8,355 nt of DNA, taken from contig CAYXZO010000077.1 of NCBI GenBank assembly GCA_964469505.1, positions 1 to 8,355 of the forward strand, read 5' to 3'. The translations under genes and the position numbers were made by a program. The notes below the pieces were generated by a model. The model made no database searches. It had not been told where the DNA came from and saw nothing but the letters and a program-made list of their open reading frames with translations. The stretch comes from CAYXZO01 sp964469505 (GTDB lineage: Bacteria; Fidelibacterota; UBA8477; JABMPR01). This document shows, in pieces, positions 1 to 6,257 of this stretch (the first letter of the stretch is position 1; each line of letters starts with the position of its first letter).

Positions 1-52
1 ATTATTAGCTTTTTTGTGTGTTTTGATGCGCTGCAACAAATAGAGTGGTGGT

Positions 53-97
53 GATCGGTTAAGCCGGTGGAAATCCCAGCGTCGCCGGTTACCGACC
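53..97. repeat. Imperfect inverted repeat / possible hairpin
   Basis: The left arm (about 55-67, TCGGTTAAGCCGG) can pair with the right arm (85-95, CCGGTTACCGA). This gives a stem of roughly 11 bp with two single-base bulges (T60 and G63) and a 17-nt loop at 68-84. It lies about 100 bp upstream of the promoter proposed for the ATPase gene, in a stretch with no reading frame I can support. It has no following T-run on the plus strand, so a plus-strand intrinsic terminator is not supported. It could be an RNA structure, a protein-binding site or chance. The function is unknown and confidence is low. Confidence 0.3.
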
Positions 98-196
98 AGA
101 ATAAACTACAATGAGTAATCATCGAGAATGGAGATAAAGTTTTTCATTAGCTACACTGGTTAATCTAATTCTGCGGCTACTCAAGATCGTTTTTAC

Positions 197-224
197 TTGA
201 TATTGTGCATTTCAAATGCATAAT
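197..224 (+). promoter_or_regulatory. Candidate sigma70-type promoter for the DUF4143 ATPase gene
   Basis: A -35-like TTGATA (197-202) and a -10-like CATAAT (219-224) each match the consensus at 5 of 6 positions and are 16 bp apart. Transcription would be expected to start near 230-233, only a few bases before the start codons at 236/239. The message would then be nearly leaderless, which fits the absence of a normally spaced Shine-Dalgarno sequence. The boxes are read directly from the sequence; promoter activity is inferred. Confidence 0.5.
206..220. promoter_or_regulatory. Palindrome in promoter spacer, possible operator
   Basis: TGCATTT-C-AAATGCA is a perfect palindrome with 7-bp arms around a single central base. 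It lies between the putative -35 and -10 boxes and overlaps the first two bases of the -10. A repressor bound here would block RNA polymerase, so it is a reasonable operator candidate for the downstream ATPase gene. No regulator gene is visible in the window, and AT-rich palindromes of this size can occur by chance. Confidence 0.35.
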
Positions 225-238
225 CTTCACCGGGGTTG

Positions 239-1465
239 ATGAAGAGAGGCGCTTACATTGCAAGGTCATTGGAGCCGGTTCTCAAGAGGGCGGTCACCGA
301 ATTTCCCGCAGTGGTACTTACCGGACCACGCCAATCCGGGAAAACAACTCTTTTGCTGCGCCTTTTCAGCGAAACATACCGATATATTTCCCTGGAACTA
401 CCCGATGTTCGCGCCTCCGCCGAGAAAGATCCGCGGGCCTTCCTCGCCATGTATCCGCCACCAGTCATATTCGATGAGGTGCAGTACGTTCCGAACCTAT
501 TTCCTTACATCAAAGAGAAAATCGATGAGCAGCGGCACAAAAGCGGGCAATTTCTACTTTCTGGCTCGCGGAATTTGTTGCTCATGGAGCAGGTGACAGA
601 GTCGTTGGCCGGACGGGCTGCGGTGTTGCGCCTTTTACCCCTCTCCAGGCGGGAAGCCGAGGGGCGTCCGCAACTTCCCCTGCCATGGGAAGGTCATCGA
701 CGAGAGTCCACAGGCTATTCGTTGGCATTCCGCGAGCTGTGGGAAGACTTCCTGCGGGGCAGCTACCCCGAGCTTGTCGCGCAGAAGCAGCGAAATGCAA
801 ACCTGTGGCAGGCAAGTTATGTCCAAACTTACCTGGAACGAGACGTACGCACCCTAAGGCAGGTCGGAGACTTGTCCCAGTTCCGGGATTTCCTTCGGGT
901 TTTAGCGGCCAGAAGCGCGCAGCTTTTAAATTTAACGGACGTTTCCCGGGACCTGGGTTTGGCGGTAAACACGGCGAAAGCATGGCTTTCAGTATTGGAA
1001 GCCACTTACCAGGTGATCGTTCTCCGCCCCTACTTCGCCAACGTGGGCAAAAGACTTGTAAAAACTCCGAAAATCTACTTCACGGACGTGGGTACCCTTT
1101 GCTATCTGGCAGGTTTGAAGGACCCCGAACACGCGGCTTCCGGTCCCATGGGCGGGGCCATTTTGGAAACCGCGGTGGTATCCGAAATCGTGAAAACCCT
1201 GACTCATCGCGGCTTGGAACCGCGCATCTATTTTTGGCGGACTGTTGCCGGAACTGAAGTTGACTTCATAGTGGAGACAGAGGCCGGACTCGTGCCCATT
1301 GAAGTGAAGTTATCGGCCACTCCCCGCCCTGCCATGGCCTCGACCATCAAAACCTTCCTGCGGGATCTAGGAGAGCGGTCCCGACCGGGGTATGTGATCC
1401 ACCCTGGAGATGTGACACTTCCCCTGGGCGCGGGCGTGAGGGCTCTTCCCTTTGCCCAGCTGTGA
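239..1465 (+). CDS. AAA-type ATPase with C-terminal DUF4143 (nuclease-like) domain
   Basis: This 408-residue protein belongs to the AAA_14/DUF4143 family, cytosolic P-loop ATPases of unresolved function that are abundant and patchily distributed in bacteria and archaea. The Walker A motif GPRQSGKT is at residues 29-36 and the Walker B motif VIFDE at 76-80. A sensor-like LSGSRN follows at 107-112, and then the family signature ESLAGRAAVLRLLPLS. The middle has the typical YLERDVR stretch near 198-204 and a helix-turn-helix-like segment (about 230-255) characteristic of the family. The C-terminus carries WRTVAGTEVDF and PIEVK. Their E340, D342, E355 and K357 resemble a PD-(D/E)XK nuclease core, although activity is unproven. 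I chose ATG 239 because the family start (YIxRSLEPxL) follows at once; an in-frame TTG lies one codon upstream. Neither has a good ribosome-binding site. No membrane segments are seen. The length is normal for the family and no frameshift is visible. The family is certain; the biological role is not known. Confidence 0.92.
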   Translation: MKRGAYIARSLEPVLKRAVTEFPAVVLTGPRQSGKTTLLLRLFSETYRYISLELPDVRASAEKDPRAFLAMYPPPVIFDEVQYVPNLFPYIKEKIDEQRHKSGQFLLSGSRNLLLMEQVTESLAGRAAVLRLLPLSRREAEGRPQLPLPWEGHRRESTGYSLAFRELWEDFLRGSYPELVAQKQRNANLWQASYVQTYLERDVRTLRQVGDLSQFRDFLRVLAARSAQLLNLTDVSRDLGLAVNTAKAWLSVLEATYQVIVLRPYFANVGKRLVKTPKIYFTDVGTLCYLAGLKDPEHAASGPMGGAILETAVVSEIVKTLTHRGLEPRIYFWRTVAGTEVDFIVETEAGLVPIEVKLSATPRPAMASTIKTFLRDLGERSRPGYVIHPGDVTLPLGAGVRALPFAQL

Positions 1466-1491
1466 TCTACTGGCAATTTTAGACTGAGTTC

Positions 1492-2310
1492 TCACGGATC
1501 AGGAGCAAAAGTCGGCTTGGGCTGGCATCGAGGACAAATCCAGGTGCCCCGCTGAGCCACGACTAGGCGCTGGATAGGGGCACCACAACGGGGACAGGGA
1601 TCGTTTCCCCGATGGTACACTTGGAGCTGCTTTTGGAACCCACCAGTCTTGTTGTCGCCGAACTGGAAGGAAAAAACCGTGGTCCCCTGGGCTTCTATGG
1701 CGCGGGAAAGGATATTCCGAATGGCCCGCAGCAGCGCCTGGGCCTGCTCCAGGCTCAAGGTGTCGGCGGGAGTCTCCGGGTGGATGCCGGCCACAAACAG
1801 GCTCTCATCTACGTAAATATTGCCCAGGCCCGCCAGGAAACTCTGGTCCAGCAGCAAAGGTTTAATCCGGCGGGAATGCTTCTTGAGCTTCTCGTGAAAA
1901 GCCTCGGTTGTGAAATTCGGGTCCAATGGTTCCGGCCCCAGTCCGCTGAAGAAATCCTCGGCCGTAGCGGCCCAGTATATCCGGGCGAATTTCCGGGTGT
2001 CGCGTAGATACAGCTTGCGTCCCGAGTCCAGTTCCATTTTGGCGGTTATGTGTTTTAGTGGCTCTGGTGGAGTAAAGGTCAAATGTCCCGTCATTCTAAG
2101 ATGTACAAGTAAATTCCCCTTTTCCAGTTCCAACCAGATAAACTTTCCTCGCCGGCGAACGGCCTGGATCATCCGACCTCTAGCTTTGTCGGGCAGGTCG
2201 GGGGTAGCCGCGGTTTTAGGCCAGAGAAACTCTAGCCGACAGATTGTTTCTCCCTCCAGGTTGGGGCGCAGATAGCGTACTACCGTTTCGACTTCAGGCA
2301 GTTCAGGCAT
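1492..2310 (-). CDS. mutM: Formamidopyrimidine-DNA glycosylase (Fpg/MutM)
   Basis: This 272-residue bifunctional DNA glycosylase / AP lyase removes 8-oxoguanine and formamidopyrimidines and cuts the backbone by beta,delta-elimination. It starts with the diagnostic MPELPEVET: P2 is the catalytic N-terminal proline after Met removal, and E3 is the key acid. K56 in RRRGK matches the conserved lysine. M73 and the R106-x-F108 pair correspond to the residues that fill the gap left by the flipped base. GLGNIYVDE (161-169) is the helix-two-turn-helix DNA-binding signature. The C-terminal zinc finger is complete, with C239-x2-C242 and C259-x2-C262, and QRGT (253-256) supplies the finger arginine. All catalytic residues are present, and Fpg is clearly favoured over Nei (PELPEVET and the full Fpg signatures). 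The gene follows xth by 35 bp on the same strand. It has no obvious Shine-Dalgarno sequence, but the MPELPEVE start is unambiguous. Its end faces the ATPase gene's end across 26 bp. Confidence 0.97.
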   Translation of the reverse strand: MPELPEVETVVRYLRPNLEGETICRLEFLWPKTAATPDLPDKARGRMIQAVRRRGKFIWLELEKGNLLVHLRMTGHLTFTPPEPLKHITAKMELDSGRKLYLRDTRKFARIYWAATAEDFFSGLGPEPLDPNFTTEAFHEKLKKHSRRIKPLLLDQSFLAGLGNIYVDESLFVAGIHPETPADTLSLEQAQALLRAIRNILSRAIEAQGTTVFSFQFGDNKTGGFQKQLQVYHRGNDPCPRCGAPIQRLVVAQRGTWICPRCQPKPTFAPDP

Positions 2311-2345
2311 AGGAATTCATTGTTCTGTTAAGTATTCAGATAATC

Positions 2346-3113
2346 TCATGGTAGATTGAGGGTCAGGCTGATGGGGCAATGATCCGATCCCAACACCCCG
2401 GCATGGATCCTAGCGCTGTCCACGTGGGGCAGCAATTCTTCGCTTATTAAAAAATAATCAATACGCCACCCCACGTTCCGCTCCCGGGCCCCGGCCCGGA
2501 AAGTCCACCAGGTGTAGTAACCTTTCATATCGGGATGTTGCAGACGGAAGATATCACATAGTCCGGCGTCCAGGTAACGATCGATCCAGACCCGCTCTTC
2601 AGGCATAAATCCCGAAACATTTTCGTTTTCACGGGGGCGAGCCAGATCTATCTCAGTATGGGCAGTATTGAAATCTCCCGCCACGATCACCGGTTTTTCC
2701 CGTTTACGCTCCAGAATGTCGTCAAGCAACCGTGCGTAGAACCGCAATTTGTAATCCAATCTTTCAAGCCCCCGCCGACCGTTGGGGAAATAGACGTTGT
2801 ACAGCAAGAACTGGGGATATTCCGCCAGGATTACTCGTCCTTCTCGATCGAATTCTTCGCCCATGAAATCCCGGTATATGTTAAGAGGCGTTTTTTTAGT
2901 CCATAACGCCACCCCACTGTAACCCTTTTTCCACGCGGGTTGGTAGTAGGTTCGGTAACCATCAGGGAATAGCAGCTCGTCAGGAATCTGTTCTGGCATG
3001 ATTCTGGTTTCCTGGAGACAGATAATGTCCGGAGCCTCATATTCCAACCAGCTCCAGCCTTCCTTGCCCACGGCGGAACGTAACCCGTTGATGTTCCAGG
3101 AAACTAGCCGCAT
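2346..3113 (-). CDS. xth: Exodeoxyribonuclease III / AP endonuclease (Xth, ExoA family)
   Basis: This 255-residue, Mg-dependent enzyme incises DNA 5' to abasic sites, removes 3' blocking groups and degrades duplex DNA 3' to 5'. It belongs to the exonuclease III/APE1 branch of the endonuclease/exonuclease/phosphatase fold. Visible active-site elements are N7 in SWNING, E35 in LQETR, Y108 in NVYFPNG, D147 and N149 in GDFNTAH, D219 in WRIDYF, and the D244-H245 pair in GSDHCP. The length is typical and nothing is missing. An AAGGG sits six bases before the ATG, a good ribosome-binding site. It is the first gene of a minus-strand operon with fpg, 35 bp downstream. Fpg leaves 3'-phosphate ends, which this enzyme family can remove, so the pair covers consecutive repair steps. 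Its promoter should lie in 3114-3297, shared with the divergent transporter operon. Confidence 0.96.
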   Translation of the reverse strand: MRLVSWNINGLRSAVGKEGWSWLEYEAPDIICLQETRIMPEQIPDELLFPDGYRTYYQPAWKKGYSGVALWTKKTPLNIYRDFMGEEFDREGRVILAEYPQFLLYNVYFPNGRRGLERLDYKLRFYARLLDDILERKREKPVIVAGDFNTAHTEIDLARPRENENVSGFMPEERVWIDRYLDAGLCDIFRLQHPDMKGYYTWWTFRAGARERNVGWRIDYFLISEELLPHVDSARIHAGVLGSDHCPISLTLNLP

Positions 3114-3297
3114 GCGGGACCCTTTTTCATGGGGCCAAAACTATGGGAAGGAGCGAGGCGTGCAAGGAGGGAAGCGAATTAATAAGTTTTTATTACTGCT
3201 TCAGAAGGGCACCATTTTGTGGCAAATAATTTGGTCTGCTTTAAGTTACAGCCCATTGGAAAATGCAAATCACATGCCGCGAGGAAAGGGGATTAAA
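3114..3297. promoter_or_regulatory. Divergent intergenic region between xth and the transporter operon
   Basis: These 184 bp separate two divergently read operons and should hold both promoters. The stretch is AT-rich between about 3177 and 3245. It includes a 6-bp AT-only inverted repeat (TAATAA 3180-3185 / TTATTA 3190-3195) and an 11-nt palindrome CAAATAATTTG (3223-3233). I do not see a convincing pair of -35/-10 boxes in either direction, so no promoter position is assigned. Confidence 0.4.
3281..3291 (+). promoter_or_regulatory. Ribosome-binding site for the solute-binding protein gene
   Basis: A purine-rich GAGGAAAGGGG ends six bases before ATG 3298. It decides the start: the reading frame stays open 300 bases further upstream, but that stretch runs into the oppositely read xth gene and would put 100 residues in front of an otherwise clear lipoprotein signal peptide. 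Confidence 0.7.
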
Positions 3298-5217
3298 ATG
3301 AGGAAAGCTGTCATCAGCTTAAGCCTTTTCATTTTAAGTGGAATAATAATCTGGTCCTGTGGAGGTGGGGGCAATGGTCGGGCTCCTCAACAGCACCAGG
3401 ATGCCATTAAAACTGCTGTCAAAGTGGCCCCTAAAGACACCCTGACGCCCCCAGAGGAAGGAGGCTATGGTTTTGAAAAAATCGCCGCCGAGCTGGGCTA
3501 TGAAACTTACGGCGGCATCCCCGAAGGTTCCCCGGAAGCGGTGAAAGGCGGTCGGTTGGTACTGCGCTTTCAGGAATTCCCCGCATCGCTCCGGCCCATT
3601 GGCAAGGATTCCAACTACGACATTCTCTCCATGATCACCGGACTGGTGTATGAGCCCCTGCTGGGTTATGAATACCGCACCGGCAAGTACACCCGGGCCC
3701 TGGCTACCCACTGGTGGATTTCCAAGGACTTACGCACTTTTCGCTACCGCATCAATCCTGACGCCCGCTGGTCCGACGGTGAGCCAGTCACTGCCGAAGA
3801 TGTGGTAGAAAGCTGGCGCCTGCGTACTGACGAGGGTATTCTGGACCCCTATGCCAACATGTTGTACGGCAAGTTTGAGAGGCCCAAAATCCTGGGCAAA
3901 TACATAGTTGAGGTTCACACCAAGGAACTTAATTGGCGTTTGTTCCTCTATTTCTCAGGCATGCAAATCCTGCCGGCACATAAAATCAAGGACCTCACCG
4001 GCTCCATGTATCTAGAGAAGTACCAGTTCGACATGCTCCCCGGAACGGGCCCCTACATTCTGGACAGAGCCCGCATGCGCAAGGGCAAATCCCTGGCCCT
4101 GGTAAGACGCCTGGACTGGTGGGCCAAAGACCTGCCGGAGAACGTTGGGTTGTATAATTTCGATGTCATCAAATTCCTTATAGTTCAGGATGACCGGCTG
4201 ACCTTCGAGAAATTCAAGAAAGGCGAACTGGACATCAACTTCATCAGCCGGGCCCAGTGGTGGGTGCAGGAACTGGACACCAGCAAGCAGGAGTTCGACG
4301 CCTTGTACCGGGGCCTGATCCAGAAGCGGAAGATTTTCAACTACCACTGGAAGGGTATTTCCGGCATTGCCTTCAATCAACGACGGGCGCCATTCAACGA
4401 CCTGCGGGTCCGCAAGGCATTGGCAGAGCTATGGAACCGGGAACAACTGATCGATAAGCTCTTTTTCAACGAATACATTCCCTTGAAATCCTATTTCCCC
4501 GGCGGGGTGTACGAAAATCCCAACAATCCGCAGATTCATTATGATCCCGAAGATGCGGTGCGCCTGCTGGCTGAAGCCGGGTGGAAAGAACGTAACAGCG
4601 AAGGCTGGCTGGTGAAGGACGGCAAAATTTTCGAAATGACCATGGGAATCAGCCAGTCCATCGAACGTATTTTCACGCCTTACCAGGAAGACTTGCGCAA
4701 GGTGGGGATTAAGCTGAATTTGAAATACGTAACCCCCCAAACCATGTTCAAGAATGTGATGAACGAGCGCAACTTCGACATCCATTATCAAGCCTGGACG
4801 GGACTCATGATTCCCAACCCCGAAAGCATGTGGCTTTCTTCCCTGGCGGACAAGCCGGGTACCACCAACATCACCGGCTTCAAGAATGAGCGGGTGGATG
4901 AGATCTGCAAAGCTTACAACACCATGCTGGACCCCCAGGAGCGAGTCCAGGCTATCCGGGAAATTGACAGCATCCTGGCGGCCAACATGCCTTACGCCCT
5001 GGGGTGGGGCGCACCTTACACTGTACGGATGGTTTTTTGGCGTAAATTCGGCTACCCCAAAAGCTACGTCGGCTATTCCGGAGACTGGAAAGCCATCCCG
5101 GTACTCTGGTGGCTGGATCCCAAAAAGAATGCCGAGCTGGAGAAGGCCAAACGGGATCGTTCCATTCGGTTCCCCAAAGGTCCCATCGATATTTACTATG
5201 ATAAGCTGAAGCTGTAA
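3298..5217 (+). CDS. yejA: ABC transporter substrate-binding lipoprotein, family 5 (YejA-like)
   Basis: This 639-residue extracytoplasmic receptor binds a peptide-like ligand and delivers it to the YejB/YejE channel. It begins with a lipoprotein signal peptide (R2, K3, hydrophobic 4-19) and a weak lipobox, I18-W19-S20-C21. A glycine-rich then charged linker of about 60 residues follows. The SBP_bac_5 fold starts near 84 (GGRLVLRF). Family hallmarks are the segment from 147 to 170 (TFRYRI, ARWSDGEPVTAEDVV), GTGPYIL at 249-255, and the YejA-like WWAKDLPENVGLYNFD (274-289) and FEKFKKGELD (303-312). Further marks are DLRVRKAL (368-375) and LLAEAGW (423-429). The tail ends in YejA-like Trp-rich residues (VLWWLDP 602-608). 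The length suits YejA, longer than typical DppA/OppA. It heads the operon, 18 bp before yejB. E. coli YejA serves in uptake of peptides, including microcin C; the true ligand here cannot be read from the sequence. Confidence 0.88.
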   Translation: MRKAVISLSLFILSGIIIWSCGGGGNGRAPQQHQDAIKTAVKVAPKDTLTPPEEGGYGFEKIAAELGYETYGGIPEGSPEAVKGGRLVLRFQEFPASLRPIGKDSNYDILSMITGLVYEPLLGYEYRTGKYTRALATHWWISKDLRTFRYRINPDARWSDGEPVTAEDVVESWRLRTDEGILDPYANMLYGKFERPKILGKYIVEVHTKELNWRLFLYFSGMQILPAHKIKDLTGSMYLEKYQFDMLPGTGPYILDRARMRKGKSLALVRRLDWWAKDLPENVGLYNFDVIKFLIVQDDRLTFEKFKKGELDINFISRAQWWVQELDTSKQEFDALYRGLIQKRKIFNYHWKGISGIAFNQRRAPFNDLRVRKALAELWNREQLIDKLFFNEYIPLKSYFPGGVYENPNNPQIHYDPEDAVRLLAEAGWKERNSEGWLVKDGKIFEMTMGISQSIERIFTPYQEDLRKVGIKLNLKYVTPQTMFKNVMNERNFDIHYQAWTGLMIPNPESMWLSSLADKPGTTNITGFKNERVDEICKAYNTMLDPQERVQAIREIDSILAANMPYALGWGAPYTVRMVFWRKFGYPKSYVGYSGDWKAIPVLWWLDPKKNAELEKAKRDRSIRFPKGPIDIYYDKLKL

Positions 5218-5222
5218 GGTGC

Positions 5223-5226
5223 GGAG
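5223..5226 (+). promoter_or_regulatory. Ribosome-binding site for yejB (GTG start)
   Basis: GGAG lies nine bases before GTG 5236. It supports the non-ATG start, which also gives the family-typical N-terminus TTYILRRLLLMIP. Confidence 0.55.
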
Positions 5227-5235
5227 CTCGGCCCA

Positions 5236-6237
5236 GTGACCACGTACATTCTCAGACGCCTGCTGTTGATGATTCCCACCTTTTTCGGGATCACTATTTT
5301 GGTTTTCACTATTCTGCAATTGGTGCCCGGTGGTCCGCTGGAACAGGAACTGCTGCGGATTCAATCCTCCATGATGATGACCGGCGAAGCNNNNNNNNNN
5401 NNNNNNNNNNNNNNNNNNNNNNNNNNNNNNNNNNNNNNNNNNNNNNNNNNNNNNNNNNNNNNNNNNNNNNNNNNNNNNNNNNNNNNNNNNGATTTGGGGA
5501 AATCTTACACCTACTCCGAATCGGTGTGGAAGCTCATCAAGGAGCGCATCCACATCAGCGCCTATTTCGGGCTCATCAGTTTCTTTCTCTCTTACCTGGT
5601 GTGTATTCCCCTGGGCATTTTCAAAGCCATCAAGCACGGCTCCACCTTCGATGCCGCTTCCAGCGTCATTGTCTTCATCGGCTATTCCATCCCCGGCTTC
5701 ATTTTGGGAGCAGTGCTGCTGGTTTATTTCGGCGGTGGCAGCTTCTGGAACGTATTCCCCCTGGGTGAGTTTCGCTCCGAGAACTGGGAATATCTCAGCA
5801 CCTGGGGCAAAATTGTGGACCAGTTGCACCACACCATTCTGCCGGTGATTTCCTACATGGTGGGCGCCTTCGCCACCTTGACCGTGCTCATGAAGAATTC
5901 ACTCCTGGAGAATTTGAGCCAGGATTACGTGCGCACCGCTTTCGCTAAAGGCTTGAGCGAAAAGCGGGTGATTTTTCTCCACACGGTACGCAACAGCTTG
6001 ATCCCCATCGCCACAGGCATCGGCGGGTTGCTGGGGGTCTGGCTGGCTGGGTCTTATTTGATCGAGCGGGTGTTCAACATCGACGGGATCGGTATGCTGA
6101 GCTACACGGCCATCATCAAGCGCGATTACCCCATCGTTATGGGTTTTATGGTTATCGGCACCATTATTCGCTTGCTGGGTAATCTGGTTTCAGACATGGC
6201 CTACGCTGCCATCGATCCCCGCATCAGATTCAAATAA
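5236..6237 (+). CDS. yejB: ABC transporter permease YejB (interrupted by assembly gap)
   Basis: This is the first inner-membrane permease of a peptide-type ABC importer. The start TYILRRLLLMIPTFFGI and LQLVPGGPLEQ (28-37) are typical of YejB and related OppB/DppB proteins. After the gap come DLGKSYTYSE (86-95), membrane segments at about 108-130, 142-165, 203-222, 256-276 and 300-320, and the ATPase-contacting EAA loop near 224-252 (ENLSQDYVRTAFAKGLSEKR and following). The end, SDMAYAAIDPRIRF, matches the YejB C-terminus. GGGSFWNVFPL (166-176) is a YejB-like periplasmic stretch. Residues 52-85 are unknown because 5391-5490 are Ns. The frame is the same on both sides if the gap is taken as 100 bases, and YejB relatives have a segment of roughly this size here, so the gene is probably intact. 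The stated length of 333 residues is provisional. The start is GTG, and yejE begins 20 bp after the stop. Confidence 0.92.
   Translation: MTTYILRRLLLMIPTFFGITILVFTILQLVPGGPLEQELLRIQSSMMMTGEXXXXXXXXXXXXXXXXXXXXXXXXXXXXXXXXXXDLGKSYTYSESVWKLIKERIHISAYFGLISFFLSYLVCIPLGIFKAIKHGSTFDAASSVIVFIGYSIPGFILGAVLLVYFGGGSFWNVFPLGEFRSENWEYLSTWGKIVDQLHHTILPVISYMVGAFATLTVLMKNSLLENLSQDYVRTAFAKGLSEKRVIFLHTVRNSLIPIATGIGGLLGVWLAGSYLIERVFNIDGIGMLSYTAIIKRDYPIVMGFMVIGTIIRLLGNLVSDMAYAAIDPRIRFK
5391..5490. other. Assembly gap of 100 Ns inside yejB
   Basis: There are exactly 100 Ns. A round 100 is a common placeholder for a gap of unknown size, so distances across it may be wrong. It falls in the region encoding the first periplasmic segment of YejB, between PGGPLEQ and DLGKSY. 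Confidence 0.99.
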
Positions 6238-6257
6238 CGGTTACAGCTACGGGTTAG

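Noticed and set aside
63..100. Cobalamin riboswitch
   Set aside because: Only a GGTGGAAATCCC-like core is present. The upstream GGGAA, the CACTG-type element and the B12 box are not found within the next 140 bases, and the downstream gene has no link to cobalamin.
582..983. Minus-strand and alternative-frame open frames inside the ATPase gene
   Set aside because: They have no motif or plausible start context and lie entirely within a gene with strong family motifs.
1492..2310. Endonuclease VIII (Nei) instead of Fpg
   Set aside because: The PELPEVET start, the M73/R-x-F intercalation residues and the GLGNIYVDE segment are all of Fpg type.
3217..3246. Promoter TTGTGG plus TTAAGT for the transporter operon
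   Set aside because: Both boxes match the consensus poorly, and other equally weak pairs exist in the same AT-rich stretch.
2998..3297. In-frame extension of the solute-binding protein by 100 codons upstream of ATG 3298
   Set aside because: It overlaps the well-supported xth gene on the other strand, lacks family similarity, and would bury a clear lipoprotein signal peptide that has its own good ribosome-binding site.
4429..5832. Long minus-strand open frame of 467 codons across the binding-protein/yejB junction
   Set aside because: It runs through the 100 Ns, has no recognisable domain, and is antisense to two clearly identified genes.
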